From Thalassotalea piscium (GTDB lineage Bacteria > Pseudomonadota > Gammaproteobacteria > Enterobacterales > Alteromonadaceae): a DNA stretch of 64,000 nt. Shown here one piece after another: positions 40,513 through 49,061 of the stretch. The notes under the pieces were generated by a model that saw only the letters and a program-made list of their open reading frames with translations, did no database searches and was not told the origin of the DNA. Each line of letters opens with the position of its first letter. The first letter of the stretch is position 1. Position numbers and translations under genes: made by a program. The stretch lies in assembly GCF_030295935.1 (NCBI RefSeq), contig NZ_AP027362.1, positions 2,604,001 to 2,668,000 of the forward strand, written 5' to 3'.

Positions 40513-40944
40513 TTATTTGTTGCGATGGGGCTTATCAAGTTGTAATTGCTCTATTTCTTTTGCCGTTTCTTTTGCTAATATTTCAAGTGTTTTTCCGTGA
40601 GCTACAGGCTTTCTCGTTTGAGGGTCAATCTGTACAAATACAATCTCGTCAGCAAAGCAGATAGTTTTTTTAGTGGCTTTATTACGCACCAAGCAACTAA
40701 TGGTAATTGATGTTTTACCGACTTTTTTAGTTTCCAAGCCAAACTCAATTACGTCGCCTTTTAACGCGGGTGATTCAAAACTTATCTCTCCAATATGCTT
40801 AGTAACAATGTAATTGGTTTCTAGTTGGCAAATGGTATAAATTGCCGCCTCTTCATCAATCCACTGTAATACACGGCCACCAAATAAAGAATCACCATAA
40901 TTTAAATCACTTGGAAGTACTAAACGACGAGTTAAAAAGCGCAT
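40513..40944 (-). CDS. Acyl-CoA thioesterase (YciA-like hotdog)
   Basis: The 143-residue hotdog-fold enzyme has LTRRLVLPSDLNYGDSLFGG, VLQWIDEEAAIYTICQ, and GEISFESPALKGDVIEFG, close to YciA/BACH-type acyl-CoA thioesterases. The aspartate of WIDEEA is the catalytic acid in this family. I start at the ATG at 40942-40944 behind GAGGATCAAT; a TTG three codons earlier is in frame but has no such support. It releases free CoA from acyl-CoAs. Confidence 0.88.
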   Translation of the reverse strand: MRFLTRRLVLPSDLNYGDSLFGGRVLQWIDEEAAIYTICQLETNYIVTKHIGEISFESPALKGDVIEFGLETKKVGKTSITISCLVRNKATKKTICFADEIVFVQIDPQTRKPVAHGKTLEILAKETAKEIEQLQLDKPHRNK

Positions 40945-41028
40945 ATTGATCCTCAATACTTAATAATTTCTAAATTATAACGTAAAAAAATCAATATGCT
41001 ACGGTTTATCCTATTAGCGTAGAAAGAG

Positions 41029-42345
41029 TTACTCCTTTATTCGTTCTCGTCTTTGTTCTCTAACACGTTGAGTTTTATGGTTATCTTGTCTCACTCTCTG
41101 CCTAGGAGGCATGTCCGCCTTAGGTTTACTAAACGTTTTTCTCTCTTTTACTTCATTTCTTGTCACTGTTTTTGGCGTTTGACTCGTTGAATACGCAGGT
41201 GAACGATAGGTATTGCGCGTATGTGTTACTGCTTTATCTGTTGAGCGAATCTGCTGCTTAGTGTCTCGCTGAGCATGGCGAATAGGCCTTCCTTGCTTAA
41301 CTCGATGCTCAGCATTTGCTGTTTTGATCGAAGTGCGTTCTTTAAGCTTTTGCCTAAACTCCTTATGACGGGGTTCAACAGTAGTTACGTTTTTATGCAC
41401 TCTTTGTTTCTCCTTTCTCAACGTGCGGTTAGTTGTAACTTTATTGTTGGTATTTACCCTTGTTCTTGTAGATACCGTAACAGGCCGACTACTCGAATAT
41501 TTTCGCTTTAAATGATTACTTTTATATGCCACACCTTTTCTATGAACAGGCTTATGGTGCCAGCGTTTTGCATGATGACTTGTTGAAATGCGTTTTCTGG
41601 GGTAATACCTACGAGGAGAAGAATAATCAACTATCACGTGTCGGTTGTGCCAGTGAACGCCAGTAAAAAAGAAATCAAAACCGATATGTACGCCAGTATT
41701 CCAATAGAAAGGTCCTCTATGGTGACTATAATAGCGTGACGTGTGCCAGTAAACAGGAGGAAAATGAGTCCAGCGCCAGCTGCCATAAACAGTGCGAGTA
41801 TCATAGTAAGGAACGTAAATAACTTTAGCCTCGGCCGGCTCTATGATAATAGTTGTTTTTTCTTTGACAACTCGAACATTATCCATTTTAGCTAAATTTC
41901 CAGCTTCATCCGCTTGCTGACGTAGTATCTGGATAGTAGCGAGTACGTTTTCTTCATCTTGCAAAAAAGCATCACCAAGATTTTGCATCCAAGCTAAATC
42001 TTCACTCAGCTTTTGCAATATTGATGGAAATGGCAGTAGCGCTTTGACACTGGCATCCCATGACAAATCTTCACTTGCATTAATGATTTGCTCTTTAGTT
42101 AACGACTCATTTTTAGCCAGCCAGCGTTCAGCCTCAACCACCTCAAGCGGATAAGTTGAAGCAATTAAAATATGGGTTAATAACGAGTCAGGGTATAATG
42201 CAACTGGCGCAAGCATTTGCGCTAGTTCGGCTTCTGAAAATTCAACATCCTGGTCTTCCGTTGCATATACAGTAATGCTGAGCATCAACAACATTATTGA
42301 TATCAGCAGCTGATTAAAGTTAACTTTCTGTAGAAGAGTATTCAT
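41029..42345 (-). CDS. DUF3300 domain-containing secreted protein
   Basis: The 438-residue protein has a signal peptide (ends near VYATEDQ) and an N-terminal DUF3300 region: LAQMLAPVALYPDSLLTHIL, EAERWLAKNESLTKEQI, KALLPFPSILQKLSED, VIYVPYYDTRTVYGSW. The second half is a long basic, Arg/Lys/Thr/His-rich low-complexity tail. The function of DUF3300 is unknown. A PhoP-type box lies 62 bases before its start, and it directly follows phoQ on the same strand, so I infer PhoP control. Confidence 0.88.
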   Translation of the reverse strand: MNTLLQKVNFNQLLISIMLLMLSITVYATEDQDVEFSEAELAQMLAPVALYPDSLLTHILIASTYPLEVVEAERWLAKNESLTKEQIINASEDLSWDASVKALLPFPSILQKLSEDLAWMQNLGDAFLQDEENVLATIQILRQQADEAGNLAKMDNVRVVKEKTTIIIEPAEAKVIYVPYYDTRTVYGSWRWTHFPPVYWHTSRYYSHHRGPFYWNTGVHIGFDFFFTGVHWHNRHVIVDYSSPRRYYPRKRISTSHHAKRWHHKPVHRKGVAYKSNHLKRKYSSSRPVTVSTRTRVNTNNKVTTNRTLRKEKQRVHKNVTTVEPRHKEFRQKLKERTSIKTANAEHRVKQGRPIRHAQRDTKQQIRSTDKAVTHTRNTYRSPAYSTSQTPKTVTRNEVKERKTFSKPKADMPPRQRVRQDNHKTQRVREQRRERIKE

Positions 42346-42389
42346 ACGTTCACCTTGTTTAACTTAATAATTTATATTTACTAAGGTGT

Positions 42390-42424
42390 AATGTACGCGA
42401 GGTAAACTGAATTAAAGCTGAACG
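42390..42424 (-). promoter_or_regulatory. Predicted PhoP box and -10 of the DUF3300 gene
   Basis: On the minus strand CGTTCAGCTTTAATTCA (42408-42424) is a direct repeat of GTTCA/ATTCA with 11-bp period. Exactly 12 bases later comes TACATT (42390-42395) as -10. This matches the architecture known for PhoP boxes (two hexamers split by 5 bp, 12 bp from the -10). The same word occurs twice more near phoPQ. Confidence 0.7.
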
Positions 42425-42457
42425 TGTGTTTTTGAAGACGATGATTGTAAATAAAGA

Positions 42458-43816
42458 TTAATTAGAAAATATCAGGGTAAACTTTGCCCCTTTTAGTGTT
42501 TCACTTTGGCTAATATCAAGGCTAGCGTTGTAGCTTTGAACTAAGTCTCTCACAATAGCTAAACCAACACCATGACCTTGCTGATAGGTGTCAGCTCTTA
42601 CACCGCGGTCAAAAATTGTTTTCTTTAGCTGTTCATTTATGCCAATCCCATCATCCTCTACGATTATAGTGACACTATTTTTCTGCTTATTAACCGTTAA
42701 TTTAATGGTATGTTTTGCTGCTTTATAGGCATTATCTAGTAAGTTACCTAGTAGCTCTAACAAATCAGCTTCATCACCTTTAAAAAGTACGCCTGCTTCT
42801 ATGTTGGCTATTAAATTAATTGGTTTATCTGTATATATCTTCTTTAAGCTTGTGACCAACTTATCAACAACTGTTTTGATATTAATTCCCAATAACCATG
42901 ATGAATGTCCAGCGCTTTGAGCACGTTTCAATTGGTGTTCAATAGTAAAATTAATACGATTAATTTGCTCTTGGCTTTGAGCAGAAAGTGACGGTTCAGC
43001 CTGTAATACGGCTAAAGGTGTTTTTAAGCTATGCGCTAAGTCTGAAAGAGCATTACGATAACGTTTACGCTGCTGTTGCTCGGTTGCTAACAAGCTATTT
43101 AATTGTGTAGTAACTTCAACTAGTTCTTGCGGGTAAATAGCAGCAAGTTTCGCTATTTTTCCTTGCTCTATTGCCTTAATTTCTTTTTCAAGCACAAGCA
43201 ATGGCCTTAAGGTCCAGTGAAGCCAAATAAATTGAATGATTAATATTAATCCTATCAATATAACTAAACCAAAGAACAACTGCTGTTTAAATTCTGCCAT
43301 CAATAAAAGAAACTCAACTTTTTCTTTAATAATGTGTAATGTAAAAGGGAAGGCTTGCTCGTCATCACCAAAGCTAACCGCATAACTGTAAATAAAATGC
43401 GGTGATTGGTTAATATCAATTGTAGTAAATGCGCTTTTACCGACGTTAAGTCGTGGGTTATAGTCGGTCAGCTCTACCGTTAATAATGATTGTGAATGCC
43501 ATAACTCATCAGATATTGGTGTTTTTATCGCACTAATTACGGCATATAAACCAGACTGACTGACATTAAATTGATTTTCAGCCAATACTTCTGGCATTAA
43601 TAGCGTTAACTGCTCAACCTCGGCTACGGCTAAAATTGAATATATATAAGCGCTAAGCTCGTTTTCTACGCTATTAACCATATGCTTTTCATAGGCATTG
43701 GTAATGATCATTCCGATACTAGGTAGCACAACAACAACCATTATAATTAAGCTTAAAAACAAGCGCGCTTTTAATGAGTGTGCAAATAAATTAAATACTA
43801 GCTTCAAGTTATTCAA
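42458..43816 (-). CDS. phoQ: Sensor histidine kinase PhoQ
   Basis: The 452-residue inner-membrane kinase has a transmembrane helix at about 17-38, a periplasmic domain of about 145 residues, a second helix at about 183-205, and a kinase core. The H-box DLAHSLKTPLAVLQ is the PhoQ signature. The N-box LLGNLLDNAYKAAK, the G-boxes VEDDGIGI and GHGVGLAI, and IFDRGVRADT follow, close to E. coli PhoQ. The long acidic patch used for divalent-cation sensing in enteric PhoQ is not obvious, so the signal may differ. It overlaps phoP by 8 bases. Confidence 0.9.
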   Translation of the reverse strand: MNNLKLVFNLFAHSLKARLFLSLIIMVVVVLPSIGMIITNAYEKHMVNSVENELSAYIYSILAVAEVEQLTLLMPEVLAENQFNVSQSGLYAVISAIKTPISDELWHSQSLLTVELTDYNPRLNVGKSAFTTIDINQSPHFIYSYAVSFGDDEQAFPFTLHIIKEKVEFLLLMAEFKQQLFFGLVILIGLILIIQFIWLHWTLRPLLVLEKEIKAIEQGKIAKLAAIYPQELVEVTTQLNSLLATEQQQRKRYRNALSDLAHSLKTPLAVLQAEPSLSAQSQEQINRINFTIEHQLKRAQSAGHSSWLLGINIKTVVDKLVTSLKKIYTDKPINLIANIEAGVLFKGDEADLLELLGNLLDNAYKAAKHTIKLTVNKQKNSVTIIVEDDGIGINEQLKKTIFDRGVRADTYQQGHGVGLAIVRDLVQSYNASLDISQSETLKGAKFTLIFSN

Positions 43817-44483
43817 ACCTAACTAAACGGTAGCCTTGACCACGTAATGTTTCAATAAAGTTTAACTTATTATCAGCATCTAGTTTTTTGCGTAAACGCC
43901 TGATAAAAACTTCAATTACATTAGAGTCTAAGTCAAAATCTTGATCATAAATATGCTCTGTTAATGTTGTTTTTGAAGTAACTTCGCCTATATGCAACAT
44001 CATATATTTAAATATTTTAAACTCGTGTGCGCTCAGACTAACAGGCTGTTGATTAACCATCACTTCAGCGGTAGCGGTGTTCAAAGAAAAGGGTCCATTA
44101 CTAATAACCGTACTCGCTTGCCCTGCACTTCTTCTTATTAAGGCATTTAAACGGGCAATTAACTCTTCAACATGAAAGGGTTTGGTTAAATAGTCATCAG
44201 CTCCGGCATCTAAGCCTTCCACTTTATTCTGCCAACTGTCTCTTGCTGTTAAAATTAGAATGGGATAAACGCGATGTTGCTCTCTTAATTTTTTGATAAC
44301 AGTACTGCCATCAATTTTAGGTAAGCCTAAATCAATTACCGCGGCGTCATAATTATGTTCAAGCCCTTGAAATAATGCTATTTCACCATTGTCAGCCACA
44401 TCAACAGAATAATTAAGCTCGGTTAACTGCCGATATAACTGTTGTTGCAAAGTAATATCGTCTTCAACCAGTAACAAACGCAT
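43809..44483 (-). CDS. phoP: Response regulator PhoP
   Basis: The 224-residue OmpR/PhoP-family regulator has a receiver with phosphoacceptor D51 (AAVIDLGLP) and the switch region ILTARDSWQNKVEGLDAGAD followed by DYLTKPFHVEELIA, very close to E. coli PhoP. The C-terminal winged helix has SNVIEVFIRRLRKKLD and TLRGQGYRLV. It lies 3 bases after the PepSY gene. The three TGTTCA-N5-NNTTCA boxes nearby are its likely targets, including its own operon promoter. Confidence 0.93.
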   Translation of the reverse strand: MRLLLVEDDITLQQQLYRQLTELNYSVDVADNGEIALFQGLEHNYDAAVIDLGLPKIDGSTVIKKLREQHRVYPILILTARDSWQNKVEGLDAGADDYLTKPFHVEELIARLNALIRRSAGQASTVISNGPFSLNTATAEVMVNQQPVSLSAHEFKIFKYMMLHIGEVTSKTTLTEHIYDQDFDLDSNVIEVFIRRLRKKLDADNKLNFIETLRGQGYRLVRFE

Positions 44484-44486
44484 ATC

Positions 44487-44774
44487 TTAATCCTTTTTAA
44501 TTTTTCCTGTTTTAGCATCTACTTTTTTAGATATTACATGACCGTTTGGCTTTAAAATTTTAACCTTATAGTCTGATTTTTGTTTATTCACTCTTAGCAC
44601 TTTACCGCCGTATTGCTTTTTAACCACACTAGCTGCTTGCCGAGAGTTTTTTACTGTTTTATTACTTTTTTGTTCTGCTTGTGAATTTATGGTGGTTTGC
44701 CCAAAATCAGCCGCGATAGCAATTTGTAAGCTACCTACAAACATTAAACTAATAATTCCTATCGTTGATTTCAT
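44487..44774 (-). CDS. PepSY domain secreted protein
   Basis: The 95-residue protein has a signal peptide (MKSTIGIISLMFVGSLQIAIA) and a PepSY-like domain: SRQAASVVKKQYGGKVLRVN, YKVKILKPNGHVISKKVDAK, TGKI. It is the first gene of a PepSY-phoP-phoQ operon, an order also seen in related marine gammaproteobacteria. PepSY domains often modulate proteases or sensor proteins in the periplasm. I infer that it could tune PhoQ. The 5' UTR from the predicted promoter is about 80 bases. Confidence 0.85.
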   Translation of the reverse strand: MKSTIGIISLMFVGSLQIAIAADFGQTTINSQAEQKSNKTVKNSRQAASVVKKQYGGKVLRVNKQKSDYKVKILKPNGHVISKKVDAKTGKIKKD

Positions 44775-44861
44775 TTTAAGTACCTAATTAGTTAAACCAC
44801 AACTGAGTGTTGTTCTCAGTGTAAGAGATCACAACCCCCAAATAAACTAAGATCGTAATAA

Positions 44862-44896
44862 ATACTACCATTTTTAATGTGAATTAAAGCTGAACA
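44862..44896 (-). promoter_or_regulatory. Predicted PhoP box and -10 of the PepSY-phoPQ operon
   Basis: On the minus strand TGTTCAGCTTTAATTCA (44880-44896) is followed after 12 bases by TAGTAT (44862-44867). It faces the PepSY gene, so the system is likely autoregulated. With the facing box at 44928-44944 it forms a TAAAGCTGAACACT inverted pair around a 31-base centre. Confidence 0.75.
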
Positions 44897-44927
44897 CTCT
44901 TTTTATTAAAAAATGGTTGGAAATAAG

Positions 44928-44962
44928 TGTTCAGCTTTAGTTCAGTTTTATTAGGTTTTAAT
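44928..44962 (+). promoter_or_regulatory. Predicted PhoP box and -10 of the choice-of-anchor H gene
   Basis: TGTTCAGCTTTAGTTCA (44928-44944) is followed after exactly 12 bases by TTTAAT (44957-44962), which reads toward the plus-strand gene starting at 44994. It is the third copy of the box and the best direct repeat (GTTCA/GTTCA). Confidence 0.75.
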
Positions 44963-44993
44963 AGCTGCAAGTTATTCATATAAGGATTTAGCC

Positions 44994-45812
44994 ATGAAAA
45001 CAATTGCACAATTATTAACGCTTATTACCTATAGCATTATTTTACTTATCAGTAATAGTAGTTACTCTGCACAGGGGCCAAGTAGTTTTTCAGTTGAACA
45101 AGTAAAGAACCAGCAATCAAAAGATGAGTTACTTGGCCTGATAAAAAAGAATATTAACGGCTTAAAAAGTGATAAAAGCCTATTAAAAACCCAGTATTTG
45201 CCCCGCTCTGAGCACCAACAAAAGAAGTTAATGCAGGCTAATACTCAACTTAATAAACCACTATCGCCAACCAGTAAAACTATAGCTAACAAGTCAATAT
45301 CAGCCAGAAGTGTTCATTACTATAGCTTTTCAATTTATCAGGGATACTCACAGTTAATAGAAGACTTTGATGAAGATGGTTATTACCAAACATTCAGTGT
45401 AACGTTTGATGCTGATGCAGCAACAACCAGTTATGACAATCAATTTGCCGTTTATGCAGAGCTTTATTTAAGTAAGAATGGCGGCCCTTGGATTCATTAT
45501 TATACAACCGAAGAGTTTATTCTTTATGGTGAAAGCGAAGAAGATACTTACGAGGTTTATACAACACTAGAGCAAGGCTACCCAACTGACCAATACGATG
45601 TATTAATTGACCTTTATGAGGTGGGTTACACTGATATTGTTGCAAGTTATAGCAGTGATAATACTAACGATTTATATGCGCTACCATTAGAAAGTAGTGA
45701 TTACGATCCTAAATATATTATCGTTGAAGAACGCGGAGGCAGTTATTCATTGGCTCTATTAATATTACTATTTATAGTCTTGTTACTACGTAAAAAAGCT
45801 GATCCTAGCTAA
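44994..45812 (+). CDS. Choice-of-anchor H family surface protein with GlyGly-CTERM-like tail
   Basis: The 272-residue exported protein has a signal peptide (through NSSYSAQ), a linker, and a folded domain of about 150 residues rich in Tyr and acidic residues (FDEDGYYQTFSVTFDADAAT). It ends GGSYSLALLILLFIVLLLRK, a Gly-Gly, hydrophobic helix, basic tail like the GlyGly-CTERM signal used by rhombosortase. The call rests on this layout, which matches the choice-of-anchor H family. It is divergent from PepSY-phoPQ and has a PhoP-type box at its promoter. Confidence 0.75.
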   Translation: MKTIAQLLTLITYSIILLISNSSYSAQGPSSFSVEQVKNQQSKDELLGLIKKNINGLKSDKSLLKTQYLPRSEHQQKKLMQANTQLNKPLSPTSKTIANKSISARSVHYYSFSIYQGYSQLIEDFDEDGYYQTFSVTFDADAATTSYDNQFAVYAELYLSKNGGPWIHYYTTEEFILYGESEEDTYEVYTTLEQGYPTDQYDVLIDLYEVGYTDIVASYSSDNTNDLYALPLESSDYDPKYIIVEERGGSYSLALLILLFIVLLLRKKADPS

Positions 45813-45833
45813 AATACATTATTGATTAGAAAT

Positions 45834-45873
45834 ATAGGTGTACTAATCCAGTGAGTTATCTGAGTACGCCTAT
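45834..45873. terminator. Hairpin between convergent genes
   Basis: ATAGGTGTACT and AGTACGCCTAT pair (one G-U) around an 18-base loop, between the stops of the choice-of-anchor H gene and the substrate-binding gene. It may end transcripts from both sides; no long T-run is adjacent. Confidence 0.45.
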
Positions 45874-45886
45874 TAAGCTAAAATTA

Positions 45887-46552
45887 TTATTGTTTTTCAC
45901 TTTGTGCTTTTGCTAAACCGTCATTAAAAACTTTAATAAACACTCGCGCCTTTGCTGTGTCGTGGCATAAAAACGCTTCATTATGAATAATAAAAGGCTC
46001 ACTGCGTATTAATGAAACCTTTTTACTTTGCAAAATGGCTTCAACGTCTGGAGACCATGCCACAAAGGCATCTATACGCTTCGATAGCAGTTTATCAATA
46101 TTTTGCTCAATACGGCTAACATAGTGCAAATCTAGGTTAGCGGCATTAAACAATGGGCCATATAGCATGCCTGTTCTCGCTCCAACCCTTTTTCCTTTAA
46201 GGTCACTCAACTTTACGAGTTTTTTATCTAATGTGTATATTCGAGCGGTGGCTTTATTTAATGGCGCGGAGTTTAGAGTGTTTTTGTTATAGTAAAACGC
46301 TTTATCGTAAGGAAGAATACAATCAATAAGTTTGCTTTCAAACATTTGATCAACTCTACCTGGGGGTGCAATTTCATATTTCCAATTTTGTTTTTTCAGC
46401 GCTTTAACCTTTGCTATTAGTAGGTCGTACTCACCTTGCTTGTCTTTTTGTAAAATAGAAGGGATATCATAAGCCATTAATTTAATCTCATCACTGGCGT
46501 TACAAATAGAGCTAATCCCCCCTAACATTAAAACAAAAAACAGCTTGTGCAT
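45887..46552 (-). CDS. Periplasmic solute-binding (SBP_bac_3-like) protein
   Basis: The 221-residue protein has a signal peptide (MHKLFFVLMLGGISSICNAS) and an SBP family 3 pattern: KLMAYDIPSI near the start, SDLKGKRVGARTGMLYG, and a late DAFVAWSPDVEAILQ. It is small for the family and has no transporter genes beside it. It may be an orphan receptor or sensor ligand-binding protein. I start at the ATG at 46550-46552 behind AAGGAG; nine residues upstream in frame are excluded. Confidence 0.8.
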   Translation of the reverse strand: MHKLFFVLMLGGISSICNASDEIKLMAYDIPSILQKDKQGEYDLLIAKVKALKKQNWKYEIAPPGRVDQMFESKLIDCILPYDKAFYYNKNTLNSAPLNKATARIYTLDKKLVKLSDLKGKRVGARTGMLYGPLFNAANLDLHYVSRIEQNIDKLLSKRIDAFVAWSPDVEAILQSKKVSLIRSEPFIIHNEAFLCHDTAKARVFIKVFNDGLAKAQSEKQ

Positions 46553-46680
46553 TATTGACTCCTTGATAACAATATCCATAGTATACTTATTCTATAATGC
46601 TAATATCATCACTTATTGTGTCGTTATGTTATTTAATATTATATACCACTCATAATTAATACAACGAATAGGAATTTACA

Positions 46681-47115
46681 ATGAATAATAATACAGCTAT
46701 TCCTTCTTGGTACAAAACAGTCGCCATAATTGCCGTTATATGGAATATTATGGGCGTTATTGCCTTCTCTGGACATGTAATGATGAGCCCTGAAGCAATA
46801 GCCACGCTCCCAGCTGCAGAGCAAGAGCTCTATCAAAATATACCTGTGTGGGTAACAATCGCTTTTGCTATTGCTGTTTTTGCTGGTTTATTGGGCAGTA
46901 TTGCGCTCCTACTTAGAAAACCATTGGCTTTACCGCTTCTTATTTCTTCCCTTGTCGGTATTATTATTCAAGATACATATTCATTCTTGTTTACAAATAC
47001 TATCAAGATTTATGGCAATTCTGTTTTAATAATGCCTTCAGTAGTTATAGTAATAGCCGTTTTTCTAATTTGGTTAGCCAATAAAGCTAAAAATAACCAC
47101 TGGCTTGATCATTAA
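46681..47115 (+). CDS. Small four-helix membrane protein
   Basis: The 144-residue inner-membrane protein has four hydrophobic segments, at about residues 13-32, 58-80, 82-106 and 115-135. I see no catalytic motif. Similar small proteins are common in marine gammaproteobacteria and Bacteroidetes without an assigned role. Codon use matches the surroundings. It sits alone between the divergent SBP gene and a convergent hydrolase. Confidence 0.75.
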   Translation: MNNNTAIPSWYKTVAIIAVIWNIMGVIAFSGHVMMSPEAIATLPAAEQELYQNIPVWVTIAFAIAVFAGLLGSIALLLRKPLALPLLISSLVGIIIQDTYSFLFTNTIKIYGNSVLIMPSVVIVIAVFLIWLANKAKNNHWLDH

Positions 47116-47147
47116 ATAGGCAAGCTTACTTAATGGCTAATTGATTA

Positions 47148-48035
47148 TTATGAATGACTTTTTAACCAGTTAACCACCTCAGGAAAGTGATCATCAATGC
47201 TTAGCGGATGCGTTAAAATATTAATATGATCGTAATTAAGTGCGTTGCCACTTTCCTTTGATAGTAAGCTTAATTTAGCTTCGTTATTATAAGACTCATC
47301 AATAAAGGCTTGTACATCTTTAACATTACCAAGCACTTTGTCGCTAACTCCTGTTATATGCCACGTAGGCGGCCAGCTAATATTTTTCGCGGCTTCTTGA
47401 TAACTAAAACCGTCGTTACGATCTTGCCATTTACCTGGTTTAACCCAATCAATACTGTCTTTTAAAAATAATAATGTTTCGCTATCAGCGCCGAATCTCA
47501 GCTTTTTAGCGTCGATATAGCCTTTTCTTTTAGCAAGTTTAGGCGCTAAGCTATTCCATATTAAATTCACTTTAAGTGTTTTTTCAAAGCCTGAGGTCAG
47601 CACGCTACGTTTAGTACCAAAACAGACATTACTTGCAATATGGGCTAACTTTTCAGGGAAACGAGCTAACGTACTAGCAAATAAAACACCGCCCCAAGAG
47701 TGACAAATAACATGCATTTTTTTACTATTTCTTTTTACGACTTCGTCAATAAGTAACGGAATATCTTTAGTGATTATTTCAAATTGACCGTGTTGAGCAT
47801 TCTCATGAATAGGGGGCGTACTTTTGCCTTTGCCACGAAAGTCTGCAACATAAACATCAAAACCTTGTTCAGCTAAATAGCACGCTAGCCCCTTACCAGA
47901 TTCTGTATAAAATATTTTTCCATTTTCAATGGTGCCATGGAGCATTAAAACTGGAACGCCGTTAGGCGTACTCCAAATATGACGAAGGTGTAATTGATGC
48001 TCGTTCTCTTTAATATATAATGAGTTTTGATTCAT
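47148..48035 (-). CDS. Alpha/beta hydrolase
   Basis: The 295-residue soluble hydrolase has LMLHGTIENGKIFY, FDVYVADFRGKGKST, the nucleophile elbow CHSWGGVLF, and a likely catalytic histidine in NYDHINILTHP. The architecture is close to lipase/carboxylesterase types. The substrate is unknown. No signal peptide is seen. It is transcribed alone. Confidence 0.85.
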   Translation of the reverse strand: MNQNSLYIKENEHQLHLRHIWSTPNGVPVLMLHGTIENGKIFYTESGKGLACYLAEQGFDVYVADFRGKGKSTPPIHENAQHGQFEIITKDIPLLIDEVVKRNSKKMHVICHSWGGVLFASTLARFPEKLAHIASNVCFGTKRSVLTSGFEKTLKVNLIWNSLAPKLAKRKGYIDAKKLRFGADSETLLFLKDSIDWVKPGKWQDRNDGFSYQEAAKNISWPPTWHITGVSDKVLGNVKDVQAFIDESYNNEAKLSLLSKESGNALNYDHINILTHPLSIDDHFPEVVNWLKSHS

Positions 48036-48098
48036 GGTAGGCTCTAGTTGGTCAGACCAGATAACATTAACGATAAATCAATTAAAGATCAACAAACG

Positions 48099-48740
48099 CT
48101 AATTAAACATATTTTTCATATTATCGGCAAAAGCGACAAACTTTTCTTTAATAGTGCGTTTTACTTTAATGTCTATACCACCAAAAATAGCAAAACCTTC
48201 AATAATAATGGTTGGTGAGTTTCTATCTGCAATACAAGGTGCTTTATTATCAACGCCACCAAAAATACAAAAAGCTTTAGACACAACATTCACGTTTTCT
48301 GGTACATAAATATTATCGCCGCCAAAAAGACACAACACTTTCATCGTTATTTCTTTTTGACCAAACTGCGCGTCAGTAAAGTCTATATCTGAACCGCCAA
48401 AAATACTGATAGAGCGTATTTCTTTAGCAACGGTCCATCGTCCACTTCGGTTACTACCACCAAAAATGTTCACCATGTAATCAACATCTTTTGTATCTCC
48501 AACAGCATATTGAGTTGAAAGCTCACGACGCTTACTTTCAACATATGCTGGGTCTACCGCTAGATCTAAATCTTCAGCTAATGCTGCTATCTCTACATTG
48601 CTATTACTGGCCATCGCAGTGTCTAATCGACGCTCAAACGCTTCATAAGATAATTTACCATGACTGTAATTCATAATAAGTTGATCAATGACTTCTTCAC
48701 GAACATTTTCTATAGGTCTGTCTTCAATGACTACAGGCAT
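48099..48740 (-). CDS. DUF1707 SHOCT-like domain plus LiaF-like C-terminal protein
   Basis: The 213-residue soluble protein begins with a DUF1707/SHOCT-like helical domain (about residues 12-60: VREEVIDQLIMNYSHGKLSY, EAFERRLDTAM). A LiaF-like beta-helical domain follows, with four repeats built around IFGG/LFGG (VNIFGGSNRSG, ISIFGGSDID, LCLFGGDNIY, FAIFGGIDIK). In other bacteria LiaF-type domains act near cell-envelope stress sensors. No sensor gene is adjacent. Confidence 0.85.
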   Translation of the reverse strand: MPVVIEDRPIENVREEVIDQLIMNYSHGKLSYEAFERRLDTAMASNSNVEIAALAEDLDLAVDPAYVESKRRELSTQYAVGDTKDVDYMVNIFGGSNRSGRWTVAKEIRSISIFGGSDIDFTDAQFGQKEITMKVLCLFGGDNIYVPENVNVVSKAFCIFGGVDNKAPCIADRNSPTIIIEGFAIFGGIDIKVKRTIKEKFVAFADNMKNMFN

Positions 48741-49061
48741 AAGTATCCTTGTTATTATTTGAAATAGTGAATGTTATTTAGCAACAATTAAACCACAATT
48801 AAAACTGTTATTTATCAATAACTTGATTATTTTCAAGCAAAACTACCACTTCATTTCTTTGTTAAAAACACAACATATTAGTTTTTTAAACCACTTTAGA
48901 GGAAGCTTTGCTACTTATTTTGTAGTTAGTCATTTGAGATTTGTGCAATAGTAAACGTCTGTAATTTACGTTACCTAAAAATGACTTACTTTTTGCTGCA
49001 ACTTATTTATATAGGCGCACTATAGTTCTCGCTCTGCCTCAACTAAACCATGTTAAATTGG
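48741..49061. other. AT-rich intergenic stretch
   Basis: About 320 bases between the DUF1707 gene and the small DUF2986 gene. I see no repeat-family copy, hairpin or reading frame worth calling. The part next to the DUF1707 gene must hold its promoter. Confidence 0.4.

Noticed and set aside
48741-49061. Hidden gene or repeat between the DUF1707 and DUF2986 genes
   Set aside because: Both strands were read; only short AT-rich frames without ribosome-binding sites were found.
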